Of a DNA stretch of 44,363 nucleotides, positions 23,483-31,850 are shown one piece after another. How positions within the stretch are numbered: position 1 is the stretch's first letter; each line of letters begins with the position of its first letter. The position numbers and the translations under genes are program-made. Source of the stretch: an uncultured Phascolarctobacterium sp. (lineage in GTDB: Bacteria > Bacillota > Negativicutes > Acidaminococcales > Acidaminococcaceae); contig URXU01000010.1 of NCBI GenBank assembly GCA_900552005.1, forward strand, positions 1 to 44,363, in the 5' to 3' direction. Under the pieces are notes generated by a model that saw only the letters and a list, made by a program, of their open reading frames with translations, had not been told where the DNA came from and ran no database searches.

Positions 23483-24556
23483 TTGAATGCAGATTTTATC
23501 TTAGCAATCCAAGAATTGGGCAAGGAGAAGGGAATTGAACCCGACCTTCTGTTCCAGGCTGTTGAAGAGGCTTTGGTAACTGCTTACAAGAAAAATTTTG
23601 GCTCTGTCCAAAATGTAAGAGTGGATATGAATAAGCTGAGCGGTGAAATTCATGTTTATGCTCAGCGTGAAGTTGTGGAAGGTGAAACAGCGGAAGCTAA
23701 TGAAATTTCTCTGGCAGACGCTCATGAAATTGACAGCCGTTACGAAGTTGGCGATATTGTAGAAACAGAAGTGACGCCGAAAAACTTTGGCCGTATTGCA
23801 GCCCAAAATGCCAAACAGGTTGTGGTACAAAGAATTCGTGAAGCTGAACGCGGCATGGTTTATGAACGTTTTTCCAGCCGTGAAAATGATATTGTTACCG
23901 GTGTAATTCAGCGTATCGAAAATAAAAATGTTTATATTGATTTAGGCAAAGTAGAAGCAGTTTTGACTGCGACAGAGCAAATTCCCGGCGAAGTTTATCA
24001 GTACCATGACCGCATGAAAACATATATTGTTGAAGTAAAGCGTACCAGCAAAGGTCCGCAAATCATGGTATCCCGCACTCATCCGGGCTTGCTCAAAAGA
24101 CTGTTTGAGCTTGAAGTACCGGAAATTCATGATGGCGTTGTAGAGATTAAATCCGTAGCGCGTGAACCGGGTATGCGTTCTAAGATTTCCGTTTATACTC
24201 AGGATGACAATATTGATCCTGTTGGCGCATGTGTGGGTCATAAAGGTATGCGCGTTCAGACAATTGTCAATGAGCTGCGCGGTGAAAAAATTGATATTGT
24301 TAAATACAGCGAAGACCCGGCACAGTATGTAGCCAATGCTTTAAGCCCGGCAAAAGTTGTCAGCACTCAGATTGATGAAAATGAAAAAATCTGTCGCGTT
24401 GTAGTACCTGATTATCAGCTGTCTCTGGCCATTGGCAAAGAAGGACAGAATGCACGTCTGGCGGCAAAGCTGACAGGCTGGAAAATAGATATTAAGAGTG
24501 AATCTCAGGCGGCTGCTGAAGCAGAGACGGAGCAGGCAGAAAATGATCAAGACTAA
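23483..24556 (+). CDS. nusA: Transcription termination/antitermination factor NusA
   Basis: A 357-residue NusA of the shorter Gram-positive type without the acidic repeats of E. coli. The TTG start at 23483 follows TAGGAGG. Domains: N-terminal RNAP-binding part (residues 1-130, with NADFILAIQELGKEKGIEPD), S1 domain (about 135-205, IVTGVIQRIENKNVYIDLGK), and two KH domains (PVGACVGHKGMRVQTIVNEL and LAIGKEGQNARLAAKLTGWKIDI). It modulates pausing, termination and antitermination. Its last 14 bases overlap ylxR. Confidence 0.97.
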   Translation: MNADFILAIQELGKEKGIEPDLLFQAVEEALVTAYKKNFGSVQNVRVDMNKLSGEIHVYAQREVVEGETAEANEISLADAHEIDSRYEVGDIVETEVTPKNFGRIAAQNAKQVVVQRIREAERGMVYERFSSRENDIVTGVIQRIENKNVYIDLGKVEAVLTATEQIPGEVYQYHDRMKTYIVEVKRTSKGPQIMVSRTHPGLLKRLFELEVPEIHDGVVEIKSVAREPGMRSKISVYTQDDNIDPVGACVGHKGMRVQTIVNELRGEKIDIVKYSEDPAQYVANALSPAKVVSTQIDENEKICRVVVPDYQLSLAIGKEGQNARLAAKLTGWKIDIKSESQAAAEAETEQAENDQD

Positions 24557-24818
24557 GAAGATTCCGCAGCGTAAATGTGTGGGCTGCAATGAGATGAAAG
24601 ACAAAAAGTCTTTGCTGCGCATTGTACGTTCTCCTGAAGGCGAAATCAGTTTGGATTTGACCGGCAAGAAGAACGGGCGCGGCGCATATGTTTGCCCGGA
24701 TAAGGCCTGCATTACCAAGGCAGTTAAGGAAAAACGCCTGGAACGTGCACTGGAAAAATCTATCAGCGAAGAGGTTTATCAGAAACTGCTGGAGGATTTT
24801 GAACATGGGCAGCAATAA
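24543..24818 (+). CDS. ylxR: YlxR family RNA-binding protein (DUF448)
   Basis: A 91-residue protein starting at ATG 24543 inside the nusA 3' end. It has the family signature RKCVGCNEMKDKKSLLRIVR and KKNGRGAYVCPDKACITKA, with two Cys pairs. YlxR binds RNA or nucleoid targets and is almost always located between nusA and infB, as here. It overlaps both nusA (14 bases) and ylxQ (14 bases), so tight coupling is likely. Confidence 0.93.
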   Translation: MIKTKKIPQRKCVGCNEMKDKKSLLRIVRSPEGEISLDLTGKKNGRGAYVCPDKACITKAVKEKRLERALEKSISEEVYQKLLEDFEHGQQ

Positions 24819-25101
24819 TATCGCCTTTGCTTTAGGTTTGGCTCAGAAGGCAGGCAAGCTTGCTTCCGGAGATGTAGCAGTACGTATTGCTCTAAAGTCC
24901 GGCAAAGCTAAATTATTGCTGGTAGCCAGTGATGCCGCACCTAATTCAAAAAAGGATATGTATTATCTGGCAGAAGCTGCCGGCATACCGATAGTGGAAG
25001 TCTTAAACCGTGATGAGCTGGGCGCAGCCATCGGTAAGGCCAAAAGAACGGCAGTAGCGGTTACTGACAGAAATTTTGTAAATATGATAAATAAAAAATG
25101 A
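24805..25101 (+). CDS. ylxQ: L7Ae-type ribosomal/K-turn protein YlxQ
   Basis: A 98-residue protein starting at ATG 24805 with GGAGG at 24791-24795. The L7Ae/L30e fold is recognised by LGLAQKAGKLASGDVAVRIALKSGKAKLLLVASDAAPNSKK and the C-terminal RTAVAVTDRNFVNMI. Members bind kink-turn RNA in Bacillota. Gene order ylxR-ylxQ-infB supports the call. Confidence 0.92.
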   Translation: MGSNNIAFALGLAQKAGKLASGDVAVRIALKSGKAKLLLVASDAAPNSKKDMYYLAEAAGIPIVEVLNRDELGAAIGKAKRTAVAVTDRNFVNMINKK

Positions 25102-25132
25102 TTCCCGTAGAATCTGATTTGGAGGTGGATGA

Positions 25133-27607
25133 ATGGGTAAGAAGAGAATATATGAAGTTGCCAAGGAATATGGCAAGTCCACTAATGAAGTGTTAGATCT
25201 TTTGAAGCACCATAATATTGAAAAAACCAATTTCAGTGCGGTAGATGATAACGATTTGGTTATTATCGATAAAGCATATAATAAAAAAGCAGCGGCACCT
25301 GCTAAAAAAGAACCGGTCAAGAAAGAAGCGGCGTTTAATAATCAAAAGCAGGCTAAAAAACCGGAGCAGTCAGCTGCTGTTAAAAATAACAATGCGCACC
25401 CTCAGAATGTACGCAGCAATGATAATACTGCGCAGCAGCGTGCTAATAATAACCGTGCTAATCAGCATCAGAACCGCAGCAATCAAGGCGTGCAAAATCA
25501 AAATCGCGGCGGCCAGAACAATAATCATGCTGACAACCGCAGAAATCAAGAAAATCATAATGTGAACCGTCAACAGCGTTTGAACAACAACGCTCCTAAA
25601 GGACAAATGAACAGAAATAATGATAATCGCAGCAGTCAGAATAATGGACAGCGCAGCAAAAATAATTTCAGCAGCAATACTGATAACAGAAATAACAAAA
25701 ATAATAATTTCAGCAATAAGAACCGCAAGGAAAAACCGCAGATTAAAGGCAGCTATGCCACCAGAGAAAGCCGTCCTAACCGCAGCGCCGGTCATCAGAT
25801 GAACCGCAAGCACAATGTTAACAAGGCTCCGAAGGTACAGCAGCCGGCAGTGGAAGTTCCAAAGCCGACTTATGTTGAAATCGGTGAAAGCATTAATGTT
25901 AAGGAATTTGCTTCTCTGATTAAACGTGAAGTAAATGAAGTTATCAAGGCATTATTCATGCTGGGCGTCATGGTTACTATTAATCAGGATATCGACTATG
26001 ATACTGCGCAGCTGATTGGTGAGGAATTTGGCGTGGAAGTAGGACAAAAAGCTCCGGATGAAGATCCTACTGAAGTGCCGGAAGTAGAAGATGATCCGGC
26101 TAAACGTGTTCCGCGTCCACCAGTAATTACTGTTATGGGCCATGTTGACCATGGTAAAACCTCTCTGCTGGACGCTATTAGAAAAACTAATGTTACTGCC
26201 CGCGAAGCAGGCGGTATTACTCAGCATATCGGTGCTTATAAGGTAAATTATCAAGGCAAGCAGATTGTTTTCCTGGATACTCCCGGCCATGAAGCGTTTA
26301 CCGCCATGCGTGCCCGCGGCGCTCAGGTAACTGACGTTGCCATTTTGGTAGTTGCTGCTGATGACGGTGTAATGCCGCAGACTATTGAAGCAATTAACCA
26401 CGCTAAAGCGGCAAAAGTTCCCATTATCGTAGCCATTAATAAAATGGACAGACCTGGAGCCAATCCGGACCATGTAAAACAGCAGCTGGCAGAACATGAA
26501 CTGATTCCTGAAGATTGGGGCGGTGATACCATTATGGTACCGGTATCTGCTCATCAGAAAACAGGCATCAGCGACCTTCTGGAAATGATTCTTCTGGTAG
26601 CGGAAATGCAGGAACTTAAAGCAAATCCGAATCTGCCTGCGCATGGTACTATTATTGAAGCTCAGCTGGATAAAGGCCGTGGACCGGTTGCCACCGTGCT
26701 TGTCCAAAAGGGCACCTTGCATGTAGGTGATACCATTATTGCCGGTACTGCCTATGGCAAAGTACGCGCCATGGTCAATGACCGCGGTGAAAAAGTTAAG
26801 AAGGCGCTGCCGTCTACCCCGGTAGAAGTTTTAGGCCTTAATGATGTGCCGCAGGCCGGCGATATTCTTGACTCTACTGATGAAAAAACAGCCCGCAGCG
26901 TTGCCGAAAAACGTATTGCCAAGAAACGTGAAGAAGAGATTCAGGTTAATTCTAAAGTTTCTCTTGATGACCTGTTCCAGCGCATTCAGGAAGGTGAGCT
27001 GAAAGAGCTGAATATCGTAGTTAAAGCAGATGTTCAGGGTACTATCGAAGCTCTGAAAGCATCTTTGCAGAAAATTAAAAATGATGAAGTTAAGGTTGTT
27101 GTTGTACATGCCGGCGTAGGCTCCATTACCGAATCCGACGTTATGCTGGCATCTGCCGCCAATGCTTTGATTATCGGCTTCAATGTACGTCCTGATGCTA
27201 ATGCCCGTAAGGCTTCGGAAGCTGAAAAAGTTGACGTTCGTACTTATCGCGTAATTTATGACGCCTTAAACGATGTAGAAGCAGCTATTAAAGGTATGTT
27301 GGCACCGAAATTTAAAGAAGTTATTCAGGGCCGCGTAGAAGTTCGCCAGCTGATTACTATTTCCAAACTTCTGATTGCCGGCTGCTATGTACTTGAAGGC
27401 AAAGTTACCAACAGCTCCAAAGTCAGAGTTGTTCGTGACGGCATCGTCGTACATGAAGGTGAAATTGAATCCCTGCGCCGCTTTAAAGATGATGTTAAGG
27501 AAGTTGCACAAGGCTTTGAATGCGGTATTACCCTAGATAAATTCCGTGATCTCAAAGAAGGAGATATCTTTGAAATCTACGATATGGAAGAAGTTAAAGA
27601 AGAGTAG
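25133..27607 (+). CDS. infB: Translation initiation factor IF-2 with long Asn-rich linker
   Basis: An 824-residue IF-2. N-terminal IF2N domain (residues 1-52). Then a low-complexity region (about 68-232) extremely rich in Asn with Gln, Arg and Lys: counted by eye, about 44 of the residues 69-200 are Asn. A second IF2N-like segment follows (GESINVKEFASLIKREVNEVIKALF). The G domain has GHVDHGKT (336-343), DTPGHEAFTAMRARGA and NKMD, then domains II, III and IV (YRVIYDALNDVEAAIKGML). It recruits fMet-tRNA and joins subunits. GGAGGTGG lies upstream of ATG 25133. The linker is disordered by composition. Confidence 0.97.
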   Translation: MGKKRIYEVAKEYGKSTNEVLDLLKHHNIEKTNFSAVDDNDLVIIDKAYNKKAAAPAKKEPVKKEAAFNNQKQAKKPEQSAAVKNNNAHPQNVRSNDNTAQQRANNNRANQHQNRSNQGVQNQNRGGQNNNHADNRRNQENHNVNRQQRLNNNAPKGQMNRNNDNRSSQNNGQRSKNNFSSNTDNRNNKNNNFSNKNRKEKPQIKGSYATRESRPNRSAGHQMNRKHNVNKAPKVQQPAVEVPKPTYVEIGESINVKEFASLIKREVNEVIKALFMLGVMVTINQDIDYDTAQLIGEEFGVEVGQKAPDEDPTEVPEVEDDPAKRVPRPPVITVMGHVDHGKTSLLDAIRKTNVTAREAGGITQHIGAYKVNYQGKQIVFLDTPGHEAFTAMRARGAQVTDVAILVVAADDGVMPQTIEAINHAKAAKVPIIVAINKMDRPGANPDHVKQQLAEHELIPEDWGGDTIMVPVSAHQKTGISDLLEMILLVAEMQELKANPNLPAHGTIIEAQLDKGRGPVATVLVQKGTLHVGDTIIAGTAYGKVRAMVNDRGEKVKKALPSTPVEVLGLNDVPQAGDILDSTDEKTARSVAEKRIAKKREEEIQVNSKVSLDDLFQRIQEGELKELNIVVKADVQGTIEALKASLQKIKNDEVKVVVVHAGVGSITESDVMLASAANALIIGFNVRPDANARKASEAEKVDVRTYRVIYDALNDVEAAIKGMLAPKFKEVIQGRVEVRQLITISKLLIAGCYVLEGKVTNSSKVRVVRDGIVVHEGEIESLRRFKDDVKEVAQGFECGITLDKFRDLKEGDIFEIYDMEEVKEE

Positions 27608-27625
27608 AGCCAAAGTAGGTGAATT

Positions 27626-27991
27626 ATGGCAAGATTAAGAGTTGAAAAAGTACAGGAAGCTATTCAGCATGAAATCAGCAATATGCTGCTGCATGATGTT
27701 AAAGATCCGCGAATCCAGTTTGTTACCATTACCGGTGTAGAGCTGACCGATGATATGAGCATTGCCAAGGTTTATGTAAGTCTGTACGGACCGGATGAGA
27801 AACAGGAAGAAACCTGGAAAGCTTTGAATAAGGCTCTCGGATTTATGCGCAGCGAGATTGCCAAACGTATTCGTCTGCGCTTTGCGCCGTCTTTGATTTT
27901 GGTTAAAGACACTTCCATGGAATACAGCGCTCATATTCAGAGCATTCTGGATAAAATCAAACAAGAGGAAGGCAGTAAGGATGAGCAATAA
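27626..27991 (+). CDS. rbfA: Ribosome-binding factor A
   Basis: A 121-residue RbfA with the KH-like fold signature: RVEKVQEAIQHEISNMLLHDVKDPRIQFVTITGVELTDDMSIAKVYVSLYG, followed by a C-terminal RIRLRFAPSLILVKDTSMEYSAHI. It acts late in 30S maturation. It lies 18 bases behind infB and overlaps the next gene by 11 bases. Confidence 0.96.
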   Translation: MARLRVEKVQEAIQHEISNMLLHDVKDPRIQFVTITGVELTDDMSIAKVYVSLYGPDEKQEETWKALNKALGFMRSEIAKRIRLRFAPSLILVKDTSMEYSAHIQSILDKIKQEEGSKDEQ

Positions 27992-28931
27992 AATAAGCCT
28001 TCGCGAAACAGGCAGCCTCTTGCTGGCAGCACAGAAAATTGTTCTGTGCTGTCATGTAAGTCCTGACGGAGATACGCTGGGATCAGCCTTGGGACTTATG
28101 CATCTTTTAAAACGTCTGGGAAAAGATGTTACAGTATTTGTTGATGATGAAATTGGCCGTGGTTTTCGTTTTTTGCCGGGCATTGAGTATTGCCTGCGTC
28201 CGGAGGAAGGCAGCGTAGTACAGGCAGATCTGCTGGCCGTTATTGATGCCAGTTCCTATGACCGCGTAGGTATTGTGAGCGAAGTTGTGCAGGCACCGGT
28301 TCTTTTGAACATTGATCACCATATTTCTAATACTGAATTTGCTGACTATCTGTATCTGGACACCAAAGCAGCCGCGACAGGAGAAATAATGTGTGATTTA
28401 TTTGCCGAAATGCAATGGGAGCATGATGAGGCAACGGCTCTATGCCTGTATACGGCAATTTATACGGATTGCGGTTCGTTCAGATATTCCAATACTACTC
28501 GCAAAACTATGCAAAGAGCGGCTGTATTGTTAGATTATGGTGTGGAACCAAGTATTATTTCTGAAAATCTGGACATCAGAACACGAGAAACAGTAGAGCT
28601 TTTGAGCAAGGTACTGCCTTCCCTGACTTTTGCTTATGATAATAAGGTGGCCTATATTGCCATTCCCAATGAACTGTATGATAAGAATGTTGAAACGGAC
28701 AGCTTTGTTTCTTATCCCCGTTATATAGAAGGCGTTGATATTGCCATCATGTTCAAGGCTGTAGAACCAGAGGTCACCAGAGTCAGCATGCGTTCCAGCC
28801 GCACTGATGTGGCCCAGATAGCTTTAAGCTTCGGCGGCGGCGGTCATCTGCGTGCTGCTGGCTGCACGATTTATGCTCCGTTGGAGGATGCGAAAAAGCA
28901 GCTGCTGGCAGCCATAGGAAAGGTCTTATAA
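27981..28931 (+). CDS. nrnA: DHH/DHHA1 phosphoesterase, NrnA-type nanoRNase / pAp phosphatase
   Basis: A 316-residue DHH-family enzyme. DHH domain: CHVSPDGDTLGSALGLM (metal ligands His, Asp, Asp), LLAVIDASSYDRVG, LLNIDHHISNTEFADY (the DHH motif) and YTAIYTDCGSFRYSN. C-terminal DHHA1: FGGGGHLRAAGCTIY. Family members degrade 2-5 nt RNAs and/or dephosphorylate pAp. The position between rbfA and truB is common in Bacillota. It overlaps both neighbours, and the truB start lies in its stop (TAATG). Confidence 0.9.
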   Translation: MSNKISLRETGSLLLAAQKIVLCCHVSPDGDTLGSALGLMHLLKRLGKDVTVFVDDEIGRGFRFLPGIEYCLRPEEGSVVQADLLAVIDASSYDRVGIVSEVVQAPVLLNIDHHISNTEFADYLYLDTKAAATGEIMCDLFAEMQWEHDEATALCLYTAIYTDCGSFRYSNTTRKTMQRAAVLLDYGVEPSIISENLDIRTRETVELLSKVLPSLTFAYDNKVAYIAIPNELYDKNVETDSFVSYPRYIEGVDIAIMFKAVEPEVTRVSMRSSRTDVAQIALSFGGGGHLRAAGCTIYAPLEDAKKQLLAAIGKVL

Positions 28932-29806
28932 TGGACGGCATATTAAATGTTTTAAAACCGCCTGGAATGACCTCACACGATGTGGTGGCTTATTTAAGGC
29001 GTTTGCTGAAAACTAAAAAGGTTGGACACGGTGGAACTCTTGACCCGGATGCGGCAGGAGTTCTGCCTGTGTTTATAGGTACTGCCACCAGATTGCTGGA
29101 GTTTGCCGTGGCAGGGGATAAGCAGTATTTAGTAGAAATGACTTTGGGATGCCAAACTGATACTGGTGATGACAGCGGAGCGGTTATTAAACAAATGCCG
29201 GTACCGGTACTGGACAGCGAAAAAATAAGTGCTGTACTGCAGCAGTTTACCGGTCAGATCATGCAGACGCCGCCCATGTATTCGGCACTGAAAGTTGATG
29301 GCAGAAAATTATATGAACTGGCGCGCAAAGGTATTGAGGTAGAACGCAAGGCCAGGCCGATTCATATTTACCGGCTTGAGCTGCTGCATATGACGCCTGA
29401 TGCTTTGACTTTGGCGGTAGATTGCTCTAAGGGTACCTATATCAGAGTGCTGGTGGAAGATATTGCTGAGGCTTTAGGTACGTGTGCAACCATGAGTTTT
29501 TTGCTGCGTACTAAGGTTGGAGGATTTTCCGCCGCTTTTGCACATACACTGCAGGAGATTGCCGAGGCGCCAGAAAGCTGTTTGGCTGATCCGTTGCAGG
29601 CAGTAAGCCAGCTGCCCAGGCTCATGCTGACGGGCAGACAGGCAGCGCGCATCACAAGCGGCGTCAGAACAACGGTAGCCGGTACGGAGGATGGGCGTTA
29701 CGCACTTTTGGGACCGGCGCAGGAATTTTTGGGTATCGGCAGCTGCTGTGAAGAAAAAATACAGGTTGAAAAAGTTTTTTATCATTATCCGATGCAAGAG
29801 GAATGA
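28931..29806 (+). CDS. truB: tRNA pseudouridine-55 synthase TruB
   Basis: A 291-residue TruB. MDGILNVLKPPGMTSHDVVAYLRR and KVGHGGTLDPDAAGVLPVFIGTATRLLEF contain the catalytic Asp (GTLDP). PPMYSALKVDGRKLYELARKG and CSKGTYIRVLVEDIAEALG are further TruB blocks, followed by a PUA-like C-terminal part. It modifies U55 in the T-loop of tRNAs. It is coupled to nrnA and 3 bases from ribF. Confidence 0.96.
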   Translation: MDGILNVLKPPGMTSHDVVAYLRRLLKTKKVGHGGTLDPDAAGVLPVFIGTATRLLEFAVAGDKQYLVEMTLGCQTDTGDDSGAVIKQMPVPVLDSEKISAVLQQFTGQIMQTPPMYSALKVDGRKLYELARKGIEVERKARPIHIYRLELLHMTPDALTLAVDCSKGTYIRVLVEDIAEALGTCATMSFLLRTKVGGFSAAFAHTLQEIAEAPESCLADPLQAVSQLPRLMLTGRQAARITSGVRTTVAGTEDGRYALLGPAQEFLGIGSCCEEKIQVEKVFYHYPMQEE

Positions 29807-29809
29807 CAC

Positions 29810-30748
29810 ATGGAGATTATTACTTCTCTGAAAAAATTTCATAGTCTTGATGAACCCTGTGTTATTGCCCTGGGAACTTTTGACGGTCTGCACCGCGGTC
29901 ATCAGGATGTAATCAAAGCGGCAGGAGCATATGCCGCTGAACATAACTGCCGGCTGGCTGTCTTTACCTTCAGCAATCATCCATTTTCTCTCATCAGGCC
30001 GGAGGCTGCGCCGCTATCTTTAATTGACAGCCGGGAAAAGTATGAGCTTTTGGCAGATCTGGGCGTAGATTTGTTGCTGGAAGTCCCGTTTGATAATACT
30101 TTGGCATCGCTTTCACCGGAAGATTTTTTGCGTCAGCTGCAGCGGCTTAATTTTCATTGTCTGGCAGTAGGAGAAAATTTTAATTTCGGTTATCATGGAC
30201 AGGGTAATATTACTACTTTAAAACATTTTGCCGCAAAATTTAATTTTCATCTGATTGTACGCCCGTTGTTAAGTGAGCAGGGGCTTATTGTCAGCAGTAC
30301 TGAAATTAGACAGCTGATAAGTTCCGGAAATATTGAGCTGGCCAATAAGATGCTGGGGCGCTATTACACGCTGTCGGGTGCAGTAGTACAGGGAAATCAG
30401 CGAGGCAGATTGTTGAATTTTCCTACGGCGAATATTATACCGGCAAATTCTCATGCCGCAGTACCGCATGCAGGCGTATATGCCGTAAAAGCCAGATTGG
30501 CTGATAAAGTTTATGCAGGTATGGCCAATATCGGAATTAATCCGACTTTTGGCGATGTGTCAGAAGTACGTCTGGAAACACATATTTTTGACTTTGACCG
30601 GAATATTTACGGCTGTCATCTTACTGTAGAATTTCATAAATTCATTCGAAATGAATGTAAATTTGCTTCTGCAAAAGCCTTGCAGAAGCAATTATTGGCT
30701 GATCAGGCCAAATGCAAAAGTTTTTTTGCCGCTGCTGAAGGTAAATAG
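29810..30748 (+). CDS. ribF: Bifunctional riboflavin kinase / FAD synthetase RibF
   Basis: A 312-residue two-domain enzyme. The N-terminal nucleotidyltransferase has VIALGTFDGLHRGHQDVI (an HxGH-like loop), LAVGENFNFGYHGQGN and the IVSSTEIRQLISSGNIELANKMLGRYY segment. The C-terminal riboflavin kinase has VVQGNQRGRLLNFPTANI and YAGMANIGINPTFG. It makes FMN and FAD. truB-ribF-rpsO order is standard. A promoter and a leader for rpsO follow it. Confidence 0.96.
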   Translation: MEIITSLKKFHSLDEPCVIALGTFDGLHRGHQDVIKAAGAYAAEHNCRLAVFTFSNHPFSLIRPEAAPLSLIDSREKYELLADLGVDLLLEVPFDNTLASLSPEDFLRQLQRLNFHCLAVGENFNFGYHGQGNITTLKHFAAKFNFHLIVRPLLSEQGLIVSSTEIRQLISSGNIELANKMLGRYYTLSGAVVQGNQRGRLLNFPTANIIPANSHAAVPHAGVYAVKARLADKVYAGMANIGINPTFGDVSEVRLETHIFDFDRNIYGCHLTVEFHKFIRNECKFASAKALQKQLLADQAKCKSFFAAAEGK

Positions 30749-30769
30749 TGTAAAAAAACTAACATATAC

Positions 30770-30799
30770 TTGCACTTTGAGTAATAGATATGGTATACT
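30770..30799 (+). promoter_or_regulatory. Predicted rpsO promoter
   Basis: TTGCAC (30770-30775) and TATACT (30794-30799), 18-base spacer, just upstream of the rpsO leader. Confidence 0.6.
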
Positions 30800-30814
30800 G
30801 TTATAGTATTTGAA

Positions 30815-30858
30815 CCAAAGCTTGGGAGTGCGCAACTCCGACGGCTGCTATGCTTTGG
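30815..30858 (+). promoter_or_regulatory. Structured rpsO leader, possible S15 autoregulatory RNA
   Basis: CCAAAGC (30815-30821) pairs with GCTTTGG (30852-30858), a perfect 7-bp closing stem. Inside it, GGAGT and ACTCC around a GCGCA loop form a second hairpin, followed by an unpaired GACGGCTGCTAT segment. S15 leaders in several phyla bind S15 and repress translation; this one lies 27 bases before the rpsO start, close to the ribosome-binding site. The S15-binding role is inference. Confidence 0.5.
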
Positions 30859-30885
30859 GAATTGTAAATTTAGGAGGAATTATTA

Positions 30886-31152
30886 ATGTTAACCAGCGAA
30901 GCAAAACAATCCATTATTCTTGACAACGCTCGTCATGAAGGCGACACCGGATCTCCGGAAGTACAAATTGCAGTTCTTACTGAACGCATTAAATATTTGA
31001 CCGAACATCTGAAAGAACATAAAAAAGACCATCATTCCCGCCGTGGCCTGCTGAAAATGGTAGGTAAACGCCGTGGCCTGCTGAACTATCTGATGGAAAA
31101 AGATATTGAACGTTATCGTGCAATTATCGCTAAATTAGGTATCCGCAAATAA
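30886..31152 (+). CDS. rpsO: 30S ribosomal protein S15
   Basis: An 88-residue S15 with standard length and the conserved DTGSPEVQIAVLTERIKYLTEHLKEHKKDHHSRRGLLKMVGKRRGLLNYL block. TAGGAGG precedes the ATG. It binds the central domain of 16S rRNA. The pnp gene, which follows rpsO in many bacteria, is absent; a terminator comes directly after. Confidence 0.98.
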   Translation: MLTSEAKQSIILDNARHEGDTGSPEVQIAVLTERIKYLTEHLKEHKKDHHSRRGLLKMVGKRRGLLNYLMEKDIERYRAIIAKLGIRK

Positions 31153-31161
31153 GATATCTTT

Positions 31162-31196
31162 AAGGCTTGCCGTATTAGGCAGGCCTTTTTTCTTTT
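31162..31196 (+). terminator. Rho-independent terminator after rpsO
   Basis: A 10-bp stem (AAGGCTTGCC at 31162-31171 and GGCAGGCCTT at 31178-31187, one G-U pair), 6-base loop and T-run. Confidence 0.92.
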
Positions 31197-31202
31197 GCTG
31201 GC

Positions 31203-31231
31203 TTGTAAACCTTTTTAAGGCACGTTATAAT
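31203..31231 (+). promoter_or_regulatory. Predicted promoter of the small secreted protein gene
   Basis: TTGTAA (31203-31208) and a perfect TATAAT (31226-31231) with a 17-base spacer, 48 bases before the start codon. Confidence 0.7.
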
Positions 31232-31279
31232 AAAAATAACATAAGATTATTATTTTTTGTTAAAGAAAGGATGTTGAGA

Positions 31280-31720
31280 ATGAAAAAACTTATTCTTTTA
31301 TTGAGCCTGTTGGGTTCCCTGCTGATTAGTTCAGCAGCTATGGCAGCAGGTGTGGCAAGTGATTTTTCTAAAGAAGAAGCGGCTGCTAATCTTTTTATTA
31401 AAAGTTTGAATGACACAACAGTAACTTATGAAAGCGTTGCGGGTAATTTCACTCCGGCATTAAAAGAAAATTTAACGGCAGAAAAATATGCCTCCATGCT
31501 GCAGCAGGTGAAGGAAAAATTCGGTAATAATAAAGAAGCAAAATTTGCGGTACTGCAAAGATTTGATAAGGCTGACCGCGTAATTTATATTGGTTCTTTC
31601 AGCAAGGAAAATCTGGCGCAGCTGGTTTTCGTTTTTGATACCACCGGCAGAAAACCCCTGATGTCTGATTTTGCTTTAATTCCTGTGAAGGCCGAAAATA
31701 AGGATGAAGCTAAAAAATAA
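31280..31720 (+). CDS. Small secreted protein, DUF3887-like
   Basis: About 146 residues. An upstream in-frame ATG (31271) abuts the AAAGG site, so ATG 31280, 9 bases behind it, is chosen. It begins with a Sec signal peptide (MKKLILLLSLLGSLLISSAAMAA, cleavage probably after AMA). The mature part, with ANLFIKSLNDTTVTYESVAGNFTPALKENLTAEKYASMLQQ and a later beta-rich half, resembles the DUF3887 / NTF2-like fold of small exported proteins (low-certainty recognition). It is monocistronic with its own promoter and terminator. Function unknown. Confidence 0.75.
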   Translation: MKKLILLLSLLGSLLISSAAMAAGVASDFSKEEAAANLFIKSLNDTTVTYESVAGNFTPALKENLTAEKYASMLQQVKEKFGNNKEAKFAVLQRFDKADRVIYIGSFSKENLAQLVFVFDTTGRKPLMSDFALIPVKAENKDEAKK

Positions 31721-31734
31721 CACATGGTTTTAGG

Positions 31735-31764
31735 ATCCGCACATTAGTGCGGGTTTTCTTTTTT
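31735..31764 (+). terminator. Terminator after the small secreted protein gene
   Basis: CCGCAC and GTGCGG (31737-31742 and 31747-31752) around an ATTA loop, extended by an A-T and a T-G pair, then a TTTTCTTTTTT tail. Confidence 0.88.
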
Positions 31765-31785
31765 GATGATAATGAAAGCAAATAG

Positions 31786-31814
31786 TTTACGCTGATAAAT
31801 AAATATGATACAAT
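31786..31814 (+). promoter_or_regulatory. Possible promoter for the sialidase-like / tctC genes
   Basis: TTTACG (31786-31791) and TACAAT (31809-31814), 17 bases apart, 37 bases before the start codon at 31851. Confidence 0.5.
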
Positions 31815-31850
31815 ATATTCAACATGAAATTTTAGTTTTGGTGTTGTTTT

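Noticed and set aside
25370..25813. Repetitive AAT-rich DNA and an Ile/Val-rich minus-strand frame in infB, first suspected as a repeat array or membrane protein
   Set aside because: It is simply the Asn/Gln-rich linker of IF-2; there are no regular repeat-spacer units, and the hydrophobic antisense frame mirrors Asn and Arg codons.
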